The notes below the pieces were generated by a model. The model had not been told where the DNA came from. It searched no databases and was given only the letters and a program-made list of their open reading frames with translations. From JAKAAZ01 sp963817855 (GTDB lineage: Bacteria; Acidobacteriota; Terriglobia; Terriglobales; Acidobacteriaceae): a stretch of DNA of 64,000 bases. The position numbers were made by a program, and so were the translations under genes. Positions 27,872-35,474 of the stretch are shown piece after piece. The stretch spans positions 372,001 through 436,000 of the forward strand of contig CAWFQA010000001.1 of the NCBI GenBank assembly GCA_963817855.1. Direction: 5' to 3'. The stretch's first letter is position 1. Each line of letters opens with the position of its first letter.

Positions 27872-27938
27872 AGATTATCGCCGCCAGAGTTCTCTCCATC
27901 CCACTCAAGCTTAAAAGCGGCGTGAATGGGGACCCGCC
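27872..27938 (+). repeat. dispersed hairpin repeat, copy 2 (diverged)
   Basis: Arms CCCACTCAAGC (27900-27910) and GCGTGAATGGG (27920-27930) with the trailing GACCCGCC; the left flank TCGCCGCC.GAGTT is shared with copy 1. It lies in the 300-base gap between two genes, in which I see nothing else. Confidence 0.6.
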
Positions 27939-27960
27939 ATTCGGTTCCGATGAAACGCGA

Positions 27961-28710
27961 TCAGAATGCGTTGGCCGGCTGCCGCGGGGCTTGTCCTTGG
28001 ATCGCCGCGACGGTACGCGGGAGCAGGAACCCGGCAGCGATCAGCCACACAAATCCTGGAAAACGAGTGAGCGGGATGAGGAACACCGCCTGCGGGAATA
28101 GCAGGTTCAGCCAGCTCAGCTCTCCGCAGACTGCCAACACAATTCCCAAAATGACAACCCATTTGGGAAGCAGTCGCATGAAGGCGGCAGGAATCGACAC
28201 GCCTGCCATCATCAAACCAAAAGGCACGGAGAAGCCTGGTCCGCCGAAGGCGTAGCTCAGGTAGTAGAAGGCGGTTGTCACCGTCGCGTCGTGCGCGATG
28301 CCTGGATGCGCCATAGCCCACAGCGTGGAGGCCGAGGCGAACATGTTAAAGGCTGTCGCCAGACCGCCGAAGAAAGCGATGTTGACTCCTGCGGCGCGCA
28401 CGCCCAGAAAGCGCATCTGGTTCGCAATGCAGGCCGTAAAGATGCCGAGAGCAACGGCGGCGCCAAATTGGAAGAAGGCGCATAGCAATACCGCCGAGGG
28501 ACGCGTCAGGAAGAAAGCGACAATGGTACTGGTCGACTCCCATGGGCCGGGGAAATACGGCTTGCCGCCGAAGATGGTCACTGGCCAAAGTCCAGCGCAG
28601 AACAGCATCGTGTAAACGAGCGCCACAAAACCCAGCGGCGGGCCCTGGTGACGGATGCGTGGTACGGCGGCGGAGGGGTTTGCCGCGGGAGTGTTCGGGG
28701 ATGCAGTCAT
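27961..28710 (-). CDS. DUF4386-like integral membrane protein
   Basis: 249 residues with about seven hydrophobic segments (for example GFVALVYTMLFCAGLWPVT and LPKWVVILGIVLAVCGEL). The pattern resembles the DUF4386 family of membrane proteins of unknown function. It is divergent from the MarR regulator gene, 73 bases away, with an inverted repeat between them, so it is the likely target of that regulator. Confidence 0.65.
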   Translation of the reverse strand: MTASPNTPAANPSAAVPRIRHQGPPLGFVALVYTMLFCAGLWPVTIFGGKPYFPGPWESTSTIVAFFLTRPSAVLLCAFFQFGAAVALGIFTACIANQMRFLGVRAAGVNIAFFGGLATAFNMFASASTLWAMAHPGIAHDATVTTAFYYLSYAFGGPGFSVPFGLMMAGVSIPAAFMRLLPKWVVILGIVLAVCGELSWLNLLFPQAVFLIPLTRFPGFVWLIAAGFLLPRTVAAIQGQAPRQPANAF

Positions 28711-28750
28711 GGGAAACCTCCATGGAGAATATAGTTCCTCTTGAAAATAG

Positions 28751-28763
28751 TTCTATCATAGAA
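28751..28763. promoter_or_regulatory. inverted repeat, probable MarR operator
   Basis: TTCTAT-C-ATAGAA is a perfect 6-bp inverted repeat in the AT-rich 73-base gap between the divergent membrane protein and MarR genes. MarR dimers typically bind such sites and repress both directions. Confidence 0.5.
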
Positions 28764-28783
28764 TGATTATCTAATGCAATAAT

Positions 28784-29320
28784 ATGATTGTGAAAACAAT
28801 ACAGCGCGGAGAAAACAAAGGTTCAGGTGAGCGACCGCCTGAGCGTTCCGGTGCGGCATTTCTGCTGGCCCAACTGGGCAGCCATGCGGCTGCAAAATTT
28901 GCCGGGCGGCTGGCGAAGATGAAGCTGGTTCCGGCGCATGCCGGGATTTTGCGGATTCTGGGCGCGACCCCGGGGATCACGCAGCAGGCGCTGGCATCGA
29001 TGCTGGGCATGGTGCCAAGCCGGCTGGTTGCAATGCTGGACGAGCTGGACACGCAGGGGCTGACGGAGCGGCGCAGAAACGAAGACGACCGTCGCAGTCA
29101 CGCGCTCTACCTGACGGACAAGGGGCGAAAGATGCTGACGGCGGTCGGCGAGATTGCCCGCGAGCATCAGCGGCTGCTATTGACGGCGCTTTCGGACGAA
29201 GAGCGGGCGCAGCTGGCGGTCCTGCTGCAGCGGGTCGCGGATCAGCAGGGACTCACGCGGAATGTGCATCCGGGGTACAGGACGAAGGACGACGCGCGCC
29301 GGGGCGGTTCCGGCTGCTGA
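28784..29320 (+). CDS. MarR-family transcriptional regulator
   Basis: 178-residue winged-helix regulator. The DNA-binding part is clear: TPGITQQALASMLGMVPSRLVAMLDELDTQGL (helix-turn-helix), then the wing ERRRNEDDRRSHALYLTDKG with the conserved DxR motif. Helices before and after form the dimer. The start lacks a good ribosome site; the GTG at 28790 is an alternative. It likely controls the divergent membrane protein gene through the repeat at 28751. Confidence 0.88.
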   Translation: MIVKTIQRGENKGSGERPPERSGAAFLLAQLGSHAAAKFAGRLAKMKLVPAHAGILRILGATPGITQQALASMLGMVPSRLVAMLDELDTQGLTERRRNEDDRRSHALYLTDKGRKMLTAVGEIAREHQRLLLTALSDEERAQLAVLLQRVADQQGLTRNVHPGYRTKDDARRGGSGC

Positions 29321-29398
29321 GAAAAAACTTCGGAATGCCGCGTAAATGCAGGACGATAGGAGCAGTCAAGGTCGCCGGGGACGGTCAGCTTACCGTAT

Positions 29399-29686
29399 TT
29401 ATTCCAGCTCGCCGGTCACGACGAAATCACGGGTGCTGCCGTCGGGGAACATCAAACTGTAGGTGCGGTTGAATTCACGGGTCGGCTTCTGTTGGTCCTT
29501 GACCAGCTTCGCCTTGTAGTCCCCGAGAGCGATGATGCCTTTAGGAAGGGCGGTCACGCTTTCCATTTCATACTTGGCGCCGTCGATTAGAACGGAAATC
29601 TGCTGCACGGATCCGCAGGAACTGTGAAACACGGAACCACAAATTGCTCCGGGTTTGACGGAATTGCCACACCGACAGTTGCTCAA
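29399..29686 (-). CDS. small protein, paralogue of the secreted protein at 11262
   Basis: 95 residues from a TTG start without a ribosome site. From QQISVLIDGAKYEME to the end it lines up with the 11262-11639 product (Ile-Gly-Tyr, then G-Y-x-x-K-L-x-K-D and F/Y-PDG-x-x-x-x-F-x-V). Unlike that protein it has no signal peptide; the first 25 residues are Cys-rich and may not be genuine, so this copy may be truncated at its 5' end. Function unknown. Confidence 0.45.
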   Translation of the reverse strand: MSNCRCGNSVKPGAICGSVFHSSCGSVQQISVLIDGAKYEMESVTALPKGIIALGDYKAKLVKDQQKPTREFNRTYSLMFPDGSTRDFVVTGELE

Positions 29687-29716
29687 AAAAACTCAAATCG
29701 GGCGAAAACTCGGCAC

Positions 29717-29722
29717 TATAAT
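29717..29722 (+). promoter_or_regulatory. -10 element suggesting a leaderless mRNA
   Basis: TATAAT ends seven bases before the ATG at 29729, so transcription from it would begin at or very near the start codon. No ribosome site is present. No convincing -35 is seen. Confidence 0.4.
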
Positions 29723-29728
29723 GCCCGC

Positions 29729-30610
29729 ATGAGATCGACACAGACGCTCTCCACCGCAGTCTCCATCCGCCGCGCAAAACCCGAAGACGCCTCGCACTGC
29801 GGGCGCATCTGCTATGAGGCATTTCGCCACATCAACTCGCATCATAATTTTCCGCCGGAAATGTCGTCTCCGGAGATAGGCGTCGGCATTCTGGAGATGA
29901 TGTTTTCTCACCCATCGTTCTACTGTGTGGTTGCTGAGATGGAGGGTGCGATTGTCGGCAGCAATTGCATGGATGAGCGGTCGTCGGTAGTCGGAATCGG
30001 TCCCATAACGATCGATCCCGCCGTGCAGAACGCTGGCACAGGAAGACGTCTCATGCAGGCCGTGCTGGATCGCGCGGCGGAACGCGGCGCGCCCGGGATA
30101 CGTTTGGTGCAAGCGACGTTTCATACTCGTTCTCTGTCTCTCTACACGAAGCTTGGCTTCGTCGTCCGCGAATTGCTGAGCGTCATGCAGGGGGCTGCGA
30201 TGAAAATATCCATAGAAGGTTGTTCCGTTCGCTTAGCGGATTCTTCCGACGCTGCGGCGTGCGATCGGCTGTGTGCCGCCGTGCATGGGCATACCCGCTC
30301 CGGAGAGGTCGCCGACGCGATTCGCCGGGGAACTGCCAGTGTCGTCGAACGCGACGGACACGTCGCGGGATACACCACAGGACTCAATTATCATGGGCAT
30401 TCTGTCGCCGAATCGAACCGGGACCTTCAGGCGCTGATTGGTGCGGCGGAGCGATTCGAAGGGCCCGGATTCCTGTTGCCTGCTCGCAATACAACTTTGT
30501 TTCGCTGGTGTTTGGAAAACGGTTTGCGCGTTGTGCAGCCCTGCACTCTTATGACGATCGGGCTCTATAACGAGCCTGCCGGCGCATGGATCCCGTCGAT
30601 TTTAATGTAG
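29729..30610 (+). CDS. tandem GNAT-domain N-acetyltransferase
   Basis: 293 residues. The first half is a complete GNAT domain (VSIRRAKPEDASHCGRICYEA to FVVRELLSV) with the acetyl-CoA loop in VQNAGTGRRLM. The second half (SVRLADSSDAAACDRLCAAV to CTLMTIGLY) is a second, more diverged GNAT-like domain. The substrate is unknown. The longer frame to 29624 is not homologous, so I start at 29729. Confidence 0.75.
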   Translation: MRSTQTLSTAVSIRRAKPEDASHCGRICYEAFRHINSHHNFPPEMSSPEIGVGILEMMFSHPSFYCVVAEMEGAIVGSNCMDERSSVVGIGPITIDPAVQNAGTGRRLMQAVLDRAAERGAPGIRLVQATFHTRSLSLYTKLGFVVRELLSVMQGAAMKISIEGCSVRLADSSDAAACDRLCAAVHGHTRSGEVADAIRRGTASVVERDGHVAGYTTGLNYHGHSVAESNRDLQALIGAAERFEGPGFLLPARNTTLFRWCLENGLRVVQPCTLMTIGLYNEPAGAWIPSILM

Positions 30611-30648
30611 GGCGTCCACTTACCTTCGTTTGACCTTAATGCAAATTT

Positions 30649-30733
30649 ATTGAAGGATTGTGCGAGCATAGTTGAAGGATTATGCACGGAAGTTGAAGGA
30701 TTATACGGGGAAGTTGAAGGATTATGCAGAACC
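30649..30733 (+). repeat. four tandem 21-22-base repeats before the AbiEi-like gene
   Basis: Units start at 30649, 30671, 30692 and 30713 and share the core TTGAAGGATTRTGC. Three of the four are exactly 21 bases apart. Each unit contains GAAGGA followed by a start-like triplet (GTG, ATG, ATA, ATG) and, in that reading frame, a stop four or five codons later that overlaps the next unit. The last unit supplies the ribosome site and ATG of the following gene. Confidence 0.85.
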
Positions 30734-31361
30734 CGATGCGGTCATACAACGAGGTAAACCGTAGATTACATTCGGTTGCCGAGGGTCAGGCGGGCTTTTT
30801 CACCGCGAAACAGGCAAAAAACGCCGGATTTTCCGAAAGCAGCCACACCTACCACGTGCGGGAGGGCCACTGGGCGCGCGAATCTCGCGGCATTTACCGG
30901 CTTACGTCGTTTCCGGCGGTGCTGCGGCCGGAGCTGGTGCGCTGGCATTTGTGGTCCATGGACCGGACGGGGCGGGCACAGGGTGTCTACAGTCATTCTA
31001 CCGCTTTGGGGCTTTATGCTACGCCAGAGATAAAGCCGCCGGATGTACATCCGGTGCTGGAGATGACGGTGCCGAAGGGCTTTCGCCGGATGGGCGCGAC
31101 GCCGGAGGGTCTGACGCTGCACTATGCCGACCTGCCGGAGAGCGACATTGCCGCGCGGAACGGGTATCGGCTGACGACGCCGCTGCGGACGATTCTGGAC
31201 CTGGCGGCGGCCGATACGATGCCTCGCGCAGGAGTTGTCGAAGGCGCTGCTGGGGATTTTGGAGCGGCGGTCTGATCACACGCGAGCAGGCGAAAGGCGC
31301 GAGGATACCGGAGGTGGCGCAGCTGCAACTGGAGGAACTGCTGGGGTGGAAGAAGCGGTGA
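30724..31361 (+). CDS. AbiEi-like type IV antitoxin/transcription factor, C-terminus frameshifted
   Basis: Resembles the AbiEi antitoxin-domain family: a winged-helix N-terminus (GQAGFFTAKQAKNAGFSES, YHVREGHWARESRGIYRL) and a C-terminal body (VYSHSTALGLY, YRLTTPLRTILDLAAAD). The open frame stops at 31275, but the expected end continues as QELSKALLGILER in a second frame and GLITREQAKGARIPEVAQLQ in a third, to the stop at 31361; two one-base insertions near 31225 and 31267 explain this. No AbiEii nucleotidyltransferase toxin gene is adjacent, so it is a solo member. The start is fixed by the last tandem repeat. Confidence 0.7.
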
Positions 31362-31364
31362 GCG

Positions 31365-31378
31365 ATCCCACTCAAGCC
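31365..31378 (+). repeat. dispersed hairpin repeat, half copy 3
   Basis: Only the left arm CCCACTCAAGCC (31367-31378) of the hairpin repeat remains. It lies exactly where the toxin stub on the minus strand loses homology, and its TGA is the stub's stop codon. Confidence 0.6.
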
Positions 31379-31428
31379 GCAAATTGAAGCGATGAAATCC
31401 AGACGTTTCTGTCGATGACGACGATCAC
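31372..31428 (-). pseudogene. 18-codon stub of a PIN-domain toxin gene
   Basis: Starts with GTG overlapping the antitoxin stop by four bases, as in the intact pair at 63.7 kb. It reads VIVVIDRNVWISSLQFA and then runs into the half repeat and a stop. The intact homologue reads VIVVIDTNVWISALQFAKRR. The rest of the toxin, more than 80 codons in the other copy, is gone, and the DTN metal-site motif is DRN. Confidence 0.75.
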
Positions 31429-31715
31429 CCGTTCGACCGTACCCGGCGGCGGCGCGGCTTCTGGGCACGCACTTCTTTGATGAGTCGGGGCACATCGGCT
31501 TCGGTGTAGCCTTTGGGATTGCGGTCTGCCGCGTACTCGCCCAACTCATCCAGCGTCCTTCGCGCCTGCTGTGCAGCATAGGTGCGGAAGGCTTCGCGGA
31601 ATAGCTCGCTCATGGAGCGGCTGTCCCGCTGAGCCAGCGCCTCAGCCCTTTGTGCAAGGTCGGGCGGCAGGCTGATCGTGTAGACCTTCGATTTCCTTGC
31701 AGTCGCAGTAGCCAT
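31425..31715 (-). CDS. ribbon-helix-helix (CopG/ParD-like) antitoxin, toxin partner lost
   Basis: 96 residues with the N-terminal RHH fold (KVYTISLPPDLAQRAEALAQ, SMSELFREAFRTY) and a basic C-terminus. It differs from the product at 63409 at only about seven positions, most conservative. The ATG at 31713-31715 is chosen to match that copy. Upstream, 13 bases before the start, lies a 23-base palindrome likely to be its autoregulatory operator. The adjacent toxin gene is reduced to an 18-codon stub, so this antitoxin now stands alone; it may still repress or neutralise the intact pair. Confidence 0.8.
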   Translation of the reverse strand: MATATARKSKVYTISLPPDLAQRAEALAQRDSRSMSELFREAFRTYAAQQARRTLDELGEYAADRNPKGYTEADVPRLIKEVRAQKPRRRRVRSNG

Positions 31716-31728
31716 ACACAAATATTAC

Positions 31729-31751
31729 ATTGTAATGGATTCCATTACAAT
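31729..31751. promoter_or_regulatory. palindromic operator of the RHH antitoxin
   Basis: Perfect 11-bp inverted repeat ATTGTAATGGA / TCCATTACAAT around one central base, 13 bases upstream of the antitoxin start. The same sequence with two differences precedes the second copy at 63373-63395. Confidence 0.8.
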
Positions 31752-31802
31752 CCATGGGGCGCTGCTGGGGACGCGAGTATTCTCAGTTCGGAGAGTATCC
31801 CG

Positions 31803-31892
31803 GTGACAATGCAAATTGGAATGGGTGCCTCAGATGGAATCATTTTGGCGAGCGATACGCAGGCCGCGCTGCCATCACCACCATGGACCTGA
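31803..31892 (+). pseudogene. N-terminal fragment resembling a proteasome-type Ntn hydrolase
   Basis: From a GTG with GGAGAG at 31790-31795, the frame reads TMQIGMGASDGIILASDTQ, similar to the N-terminus of proteasome-like subunits (Thr nucleophile, then DG-x-x-LA-x-D). Homology ends after about 20 residues and a stop follows. Identification rests on this short stretch only. Confidence 0.35.
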
Positions 31893-32014
31893 GCATTCGC
31901 CTGGGCGAGGCATTTTCTCTGTCGCCGGATTTCTTCTCGAAGGCGCAATTGCAGCGGGATTTGTGGGAAGCTTCGCAGCGGAAGCGCCGGAAGATCAAGC
32001 CGCTGGCCGCGTGA
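31862..32014 (+). pseudogene. C-terminal fragment of a HigA-like antitoxin
   Basis: Overlapping the end of the previous fragment in another frame, AITTMDLSIRLGEAFSLS and PDFFSKAQLQRDLWEASQ match the C-terminal half of HigA/XRE addiction-module antitoxins (pattern: IT-x-DxAxRL-x-x-x-F-x-x-SPEFW-x-x-x-Q-x-x-YDLW). The helix-turn-helix half and the HigB toxin are missing. A junction of two unrelated gene ends indicates a deletion or recombination event. Confidence 0.5.
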
Positions 32015-32165
32015 TGAGCGCGAGAAGAGTTTACATCCCATTTCTCAGAATCGAGATGTGGGGCACCCGGCAACATTTTCTTGTGTTCCACTTGGCGCCG
32101 GGTTCTACTACTCCCACCATGGAAATCACACGAAAAGCAGGTCAGCGGCTGCGATCCCGCGCGCA

Positions 32166-33443
32166 ATGATCATCGGCGCGCTTATTTTTATGTGGGCTGC
32201 CACATCATTTCAGGGACAGAACGCGGAGTACCCGCCACATAAGCCGACCCCTGCGAAAATTGCGAAGCAGGTTGTAATTGTGGAAGAGGCTGTAGTTCAG
32301 ACGCAGTGGCCGCACATGTTGGATTTGGTGAACGCCCCTGAGAATATTTCGCATTTGAATCCTGGGCAGTGCATTCGAATTGGCATGTATGCCACTGGTG
32401 ACGGTCGCGACGATTACCTGAAGAAATCCAGACTATCCTTTCGTGTGCAGTTTGGTGGTCACAACGATGTCCATCCACTCGCGTCACCATCCGAGTTCAA
32501 GCAAATCAAGCCAGAAGGCGGAGATTTTGTGACGGCAGCCCTGGGAGCCGCTGGTGTGAAGGAGCCTGCCTCTGTCAAGACGATGGCGAGTTTAGGCGTT
32601 TCCGCGGATCGATGTTGTGCGCCTGTCGACGCCCACGACGGAATCGCTTCCGTCTCGGCAATTGTCGAGTCTCCGAGTGGTCGTCAAACTCAAACGCCGA
32701 CGACGATTGAAATCCAGAGCTTTGAAACTGGCAGCAAAAAACTGTTCACGAACGTTGATGATTTTGGCGCGTTTCTGCAGACCTATTATCGACAGCCAAA
32801 CTCCGCGCGGCTTCTTCCTGCCACGCAGTTTCTAATCGCGGATCAAACACAGAGTCCGCGCCAAGGACAGACTGAGATATTCGCTGCATTTCTAACTGCC
32901 GCATTGAAGGCTGATCCTGTCGGAGCGCAGTATTTTCAATCGCGACTTGCTTCTCAGTCTCCCTTGGTCCGAGCGATTGGGCTGTTGGCTCTACGCTCGG
33001 CTGGATACAACATCGACAGCGTATTGAAAGCCATGAGTACCGAGGAGCAGCAAAAATTTCTCACCCTTCCGCAATTGCAAGATCCGTACGATCTGGCGCC
33101 AACACGAGAACTGTTTTCGCACCCCGACATGATGTGGGCTGTGTTCGGGGCCACAGGGCAGTTCAGGCCAGTAAAGACTATTGCCGGTGCGCTTGGCTGG
33201 AAGAGCGATTACGACGAATATGAGAATTTGCGCCAAACCTCTACCCACACATTGTCCCCTACCCCTCCGGTCATCCGTGGGATTGTATATACCGCTGCAG
33301 GTTGGTCGCTGAAGTCTTTTCAAAGAAACGACCCACTGGTGGCAGACTACATAGACTATTTGCTTGCTTCGCCGGACACTCCACAATCGGTCAAATCGGA
33401 ACTTAACCAATTGTCCAGCAATCCCGCATTTAATCGGCAATAG
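32166..33443 (+). CDS. secreted protein of unknown function
   Basis: 425 residues from the ATG at 32166, which is followed by a signal-like segment (IIGALIFMWAATSFQGQ). I recognise no family. The C-terminal half is helical (DPVGAQYFQSRLASQSPLVRAIGLLALR) and could be a HEAT-like or all-alpha repeat. Several cysteines occur (RCCAPV). No ribosome site stands before the start. It lies at the edge of the accessory region with decayed toxin-antitoxin genes. Confidence 0.6.
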   Translation: MIIGALIFMWAATSFQGQNAEYPPHKPTPAKIAKQVVIVEEAVVQTQWPHMLDLVNAPENISHLNPGQCIRIGMYATGDGRDDYLKKSRLSFRVQFGGHNDVHPLASPSEFKQIKPEGGDFVTAALGAAGVKEPASVKTMASLGVSADRCCAPVDAHDGIASVSAIVESPSGRQTQTPTTIEIQSFETGSKKLFTNVDDFGAFLQTYYRQPNSARLLPATQFLIADQTQSPRQGQTEIFAAFLTAALKADPVGAQYFQSRLASQSPLVRAIGLLALRSAGYNIDSVLKAMSTEEQQKFLTLPQLQDPYDLAPTRELFSHPDMMWAVFGATGQFRPVKTIAGALGWKSDYDEYENLRQTSTHTLSPTPPVIRGIVYTAAGWSLKSFQRNDPLVADYIDYLLASPDTPQSVKSELNQLSSNPAFNRQ

Positions 33444-33552
33444 CGTAGATGTTTGACTGGCGGGGTTGGGGGACTTAGTCTCGAAGGAGAGGGCTGCGGG
33501 GGATTTTGCTGGACGCGCGGCTCGAATTTCATACTCGCCTGGAGGCATCGCG

Positions 33553-34120
33553 ATGAAGTTCCTCGTTGCCGATCTTGAACGGCAGGCCATCGATTTTGAT
33601 GAATCTCTTGCTCCGGGAACCATTGATTTTGTGGACGATATGCAGCAGGTGGGGGTGCTTCACACCCCCGGTCGCGCCGATCTGCTGAAAGAGCATCGCG
33701 GCACCAGCTGATATTGTCGAGGACATCCGGGTCCGTGGCAGTCTCGACACCCGCATGGAAGTGGCCTGTGCGCGCTGCCTGGACCCGGTTTCGCAGCCGA
33801 TTGAGGCCAGTTTTGACCTGATTTTTCGTCCTGCGGGGGCCGATCTGGACAATACTGACCGCGCGATTTCCACATCGGAGACCGAAATCGGCTACTATGA
33901 AGGAGACGGTTTATTGCTTGAAGATGTGCTGCGCGAGCAGATCCTTCTGGCGCTTCCAGCCAAGAACCTTTGCCGCGAAGATTGCAAGGGGCTTTGTCCG
34001 GAGTGTGGCCGGAACCGCAATACGGATCCCTGCGATTGCGCGACAACTTCGACCGATCCGCGCTGGGAGCAGCTGAAGGCGTTGCAGCCGCAGTTGATCC
34101 GCAGCCAGGACAAGCCATAA
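33553..34120 (+). pseudogene. DUF177 (YceD-like) protein, one frameshift
   Basis: DUF177 proteins are encoded just before rpmF in many bacteria and are linked to 23S rRNA/L32 metabolism. The N-terminus MKFLVADLERQAIDFDESLA starts at 33553 after GGAGG and reads to ADLLKEHRGTS; the next frame continues DIVEDIRVRGSLDTRMEVAC. One extra base near 33709 explains the break. The C-terminus has the paired cysteine motifs CARC and CREDCKGLCPECG typical of the family. Neighbouring rpmF, plsX and fabD follow in the expected order, so this gene is probably functional in the organism. Confidence 0.8.
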
Positions 34121-34227
34121 TTCTATAAAGTTTGTTGCACCCGCCTTGTGAAACTCTCACCGGAATAGCGCCTTGCGGGGCGTGCGATCGAGAGGAGAGG
34201 GACGAGCGGCGGGGAAAGGGAATTTCC

Positions 34228-34422
34228 ATGCCGAATCCGAAACGACGCCACTCCAAACAGCGCACCGCCAAGCGGCGTTCGCACGACTTTCTTACGACGC
34301 AATCGCTCTCTGAATGTCCAAACTGCCACGAGCGCAAACTGCCGCACCAGGCGTGTCCGAAATGCGGCACCTATAAAGGACGCAACGTCCTGGCCATAGC
34401 GACAAAGGAACAAAAGAGCTAA
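34228..34422 (+). CDS. rpmF: 50S ribosomal protein L32
   Basis: 64 residues: PNPKRRHSKQRTAKRRSHD at the N-terminus, then a zinc ribbon CPNCHERKLPHQACPKCGTY, the four-cysteine form of L32. It is preceded by GGGAAAGG and lies 13 bases before plsX; this rpmF-plsX-fabD order is widespread in bacteria. Confidence 0.97.
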   Translation: MPNPKRRHSKQRTAKRRSHDFLTTQSLSECPNCHERKLPHQACPKCGTYKGRNVLAIATKEQKS

Positions 34423-34435
34423 CCGCCCTCCTTCC

Positions 34436-35464
34436 ATGCTGATTGACATCGCGCTTGACGCCATGGGTTCCGACAAATCGCCAGAGCCGGAAATTCGCGG
34501 CGCAATCCTGGCGTGTCGGCTGCTTCAGGTGCGGGTCCATCTTGTGGGCCCGGAGCGTACGCTGCGGCCTTTGCTGGCCAAGCAGATGCATCGCGCCGGG
34601 GAACGCCATCTCCCCATAAAAATTGTTCAGGCCAGTGAAGCCATTGGCATGGACGAAAAGGCTGTGCAGGCGGTCCGGTCGAAGCGCGACTCTTCGATGC
34701 GCGTGGGCCTGAAGCTGGTGCGCGAAGGTGCTGCCGCCGGGTTTATGACGGCCGGCAACACGGGCGCCGCCATGGCTACAGCGAAGATGGTGCTGGGCAC
34801 GCTGCCGGGCGTGGATCGTCCCGCGCTGGTGGCGGTGCTGCCGACCAGTACGGGCAAGCCCTGCCTGCTGCTGGATGTGGGCGCAAACGTCGATTGCAAG
34901 CCGAAAAACCTGGAGCAGTTTGCGGTGATGGGCGAAATGTATGCCCGCGCCGTGCTGAAGGTGGAGCGTCCGCGCGTGGGACTGCTTTCGATTGGCGAAG
35001 AAGAAGGCAAAGGCAATGAGCTGACGCGGGAGAGTTTTCCGCTGATGCAGAAGCTGCCCATGAACTTTCTGGGCAATGTCGAAGGCCGCGACATTTATAA
35101 CGGCCACGCCGATGTGGTGGTCTGCGACGGATTCATCGGCAACGTGGCGCTGAAGACTTCCGAAGGTTTGGCGCGACTGGTGCGGGAATCGCTGCGGGAA
35201 TCCTTGACCTCCACGGTGACGGCGCAGGTGGGTGCGCTGCTTTCGCGCAAGGCATTCAACGACTTTAAAAAGCGCCTGGATCAGTCGGAATACGGCGGCG
35301 CTCCACTGCTGGGCGTGCGTGGAGTGTGCATCGTGGGGCATGGCTCCTCGACCGATCGCGCCATTATGAATGGCATTCGCGTCGCGGCGGAGTTTGTCCA
35401 GGCCAACGTGAATGCGCATATTGAGCAGGGAGTGGTGGCTTTGAACGGCGCGCCTGCGGAATAA
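34436..35464 (+). CDS. plsX: phosphate acyltransferase PlsX
   Basis: Converts acyl-ACP to acyl-phosphate, the first step towards phosphatidic acid through PlsY. 342 residues, with the family hallmarks IALDAMGSD at the N-terminus, TAGNTGAAMATAKMVLG near 105, LLDVGANVDCKP near 143, GEEEGKGNEL, and CDGFIGNVALKTSEG. The length is normal. It belongs to the rpmF-plsX-fabD unit. Confidence 0.97.
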   Translation: MLIDIALDAMGSDKSPEPEIRGAILACRLLQVRVHLVGPERTLRPLLAKQMHRAGERHLPIKIVQASEAIGMDEKAVQAVRSKRDSSMRVGLKLVREGAAAGFMTAGNTGAAMATAKMVLGTLPGVDRPALVAVLPTSTGKPCLLLDVGANVDCKPKNLEQFAVMGEMYARAVLKVERPRVGLLSIGEEEGKGNELTRESFPLMQKLPMNFLGNVEGRDIYNGHADVVVCDGFIGNVALKTSEGLARLVRESLRESLTSTVTAQVGALLSRKAFNDFKKRLDQSEYGGAPLLGVRGVCIVGHGSSTDRAIMNGIRVAAEFVQANVNAHIEQGVVALNGAPAE

Positions 35465-35474
35465 GTAAAGACTT

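Noticed and set aside
30649..30733. CRISPR array
   Set aside because: The 21-base units abut with only about six variable bases; there are no spacers and no cas genes.
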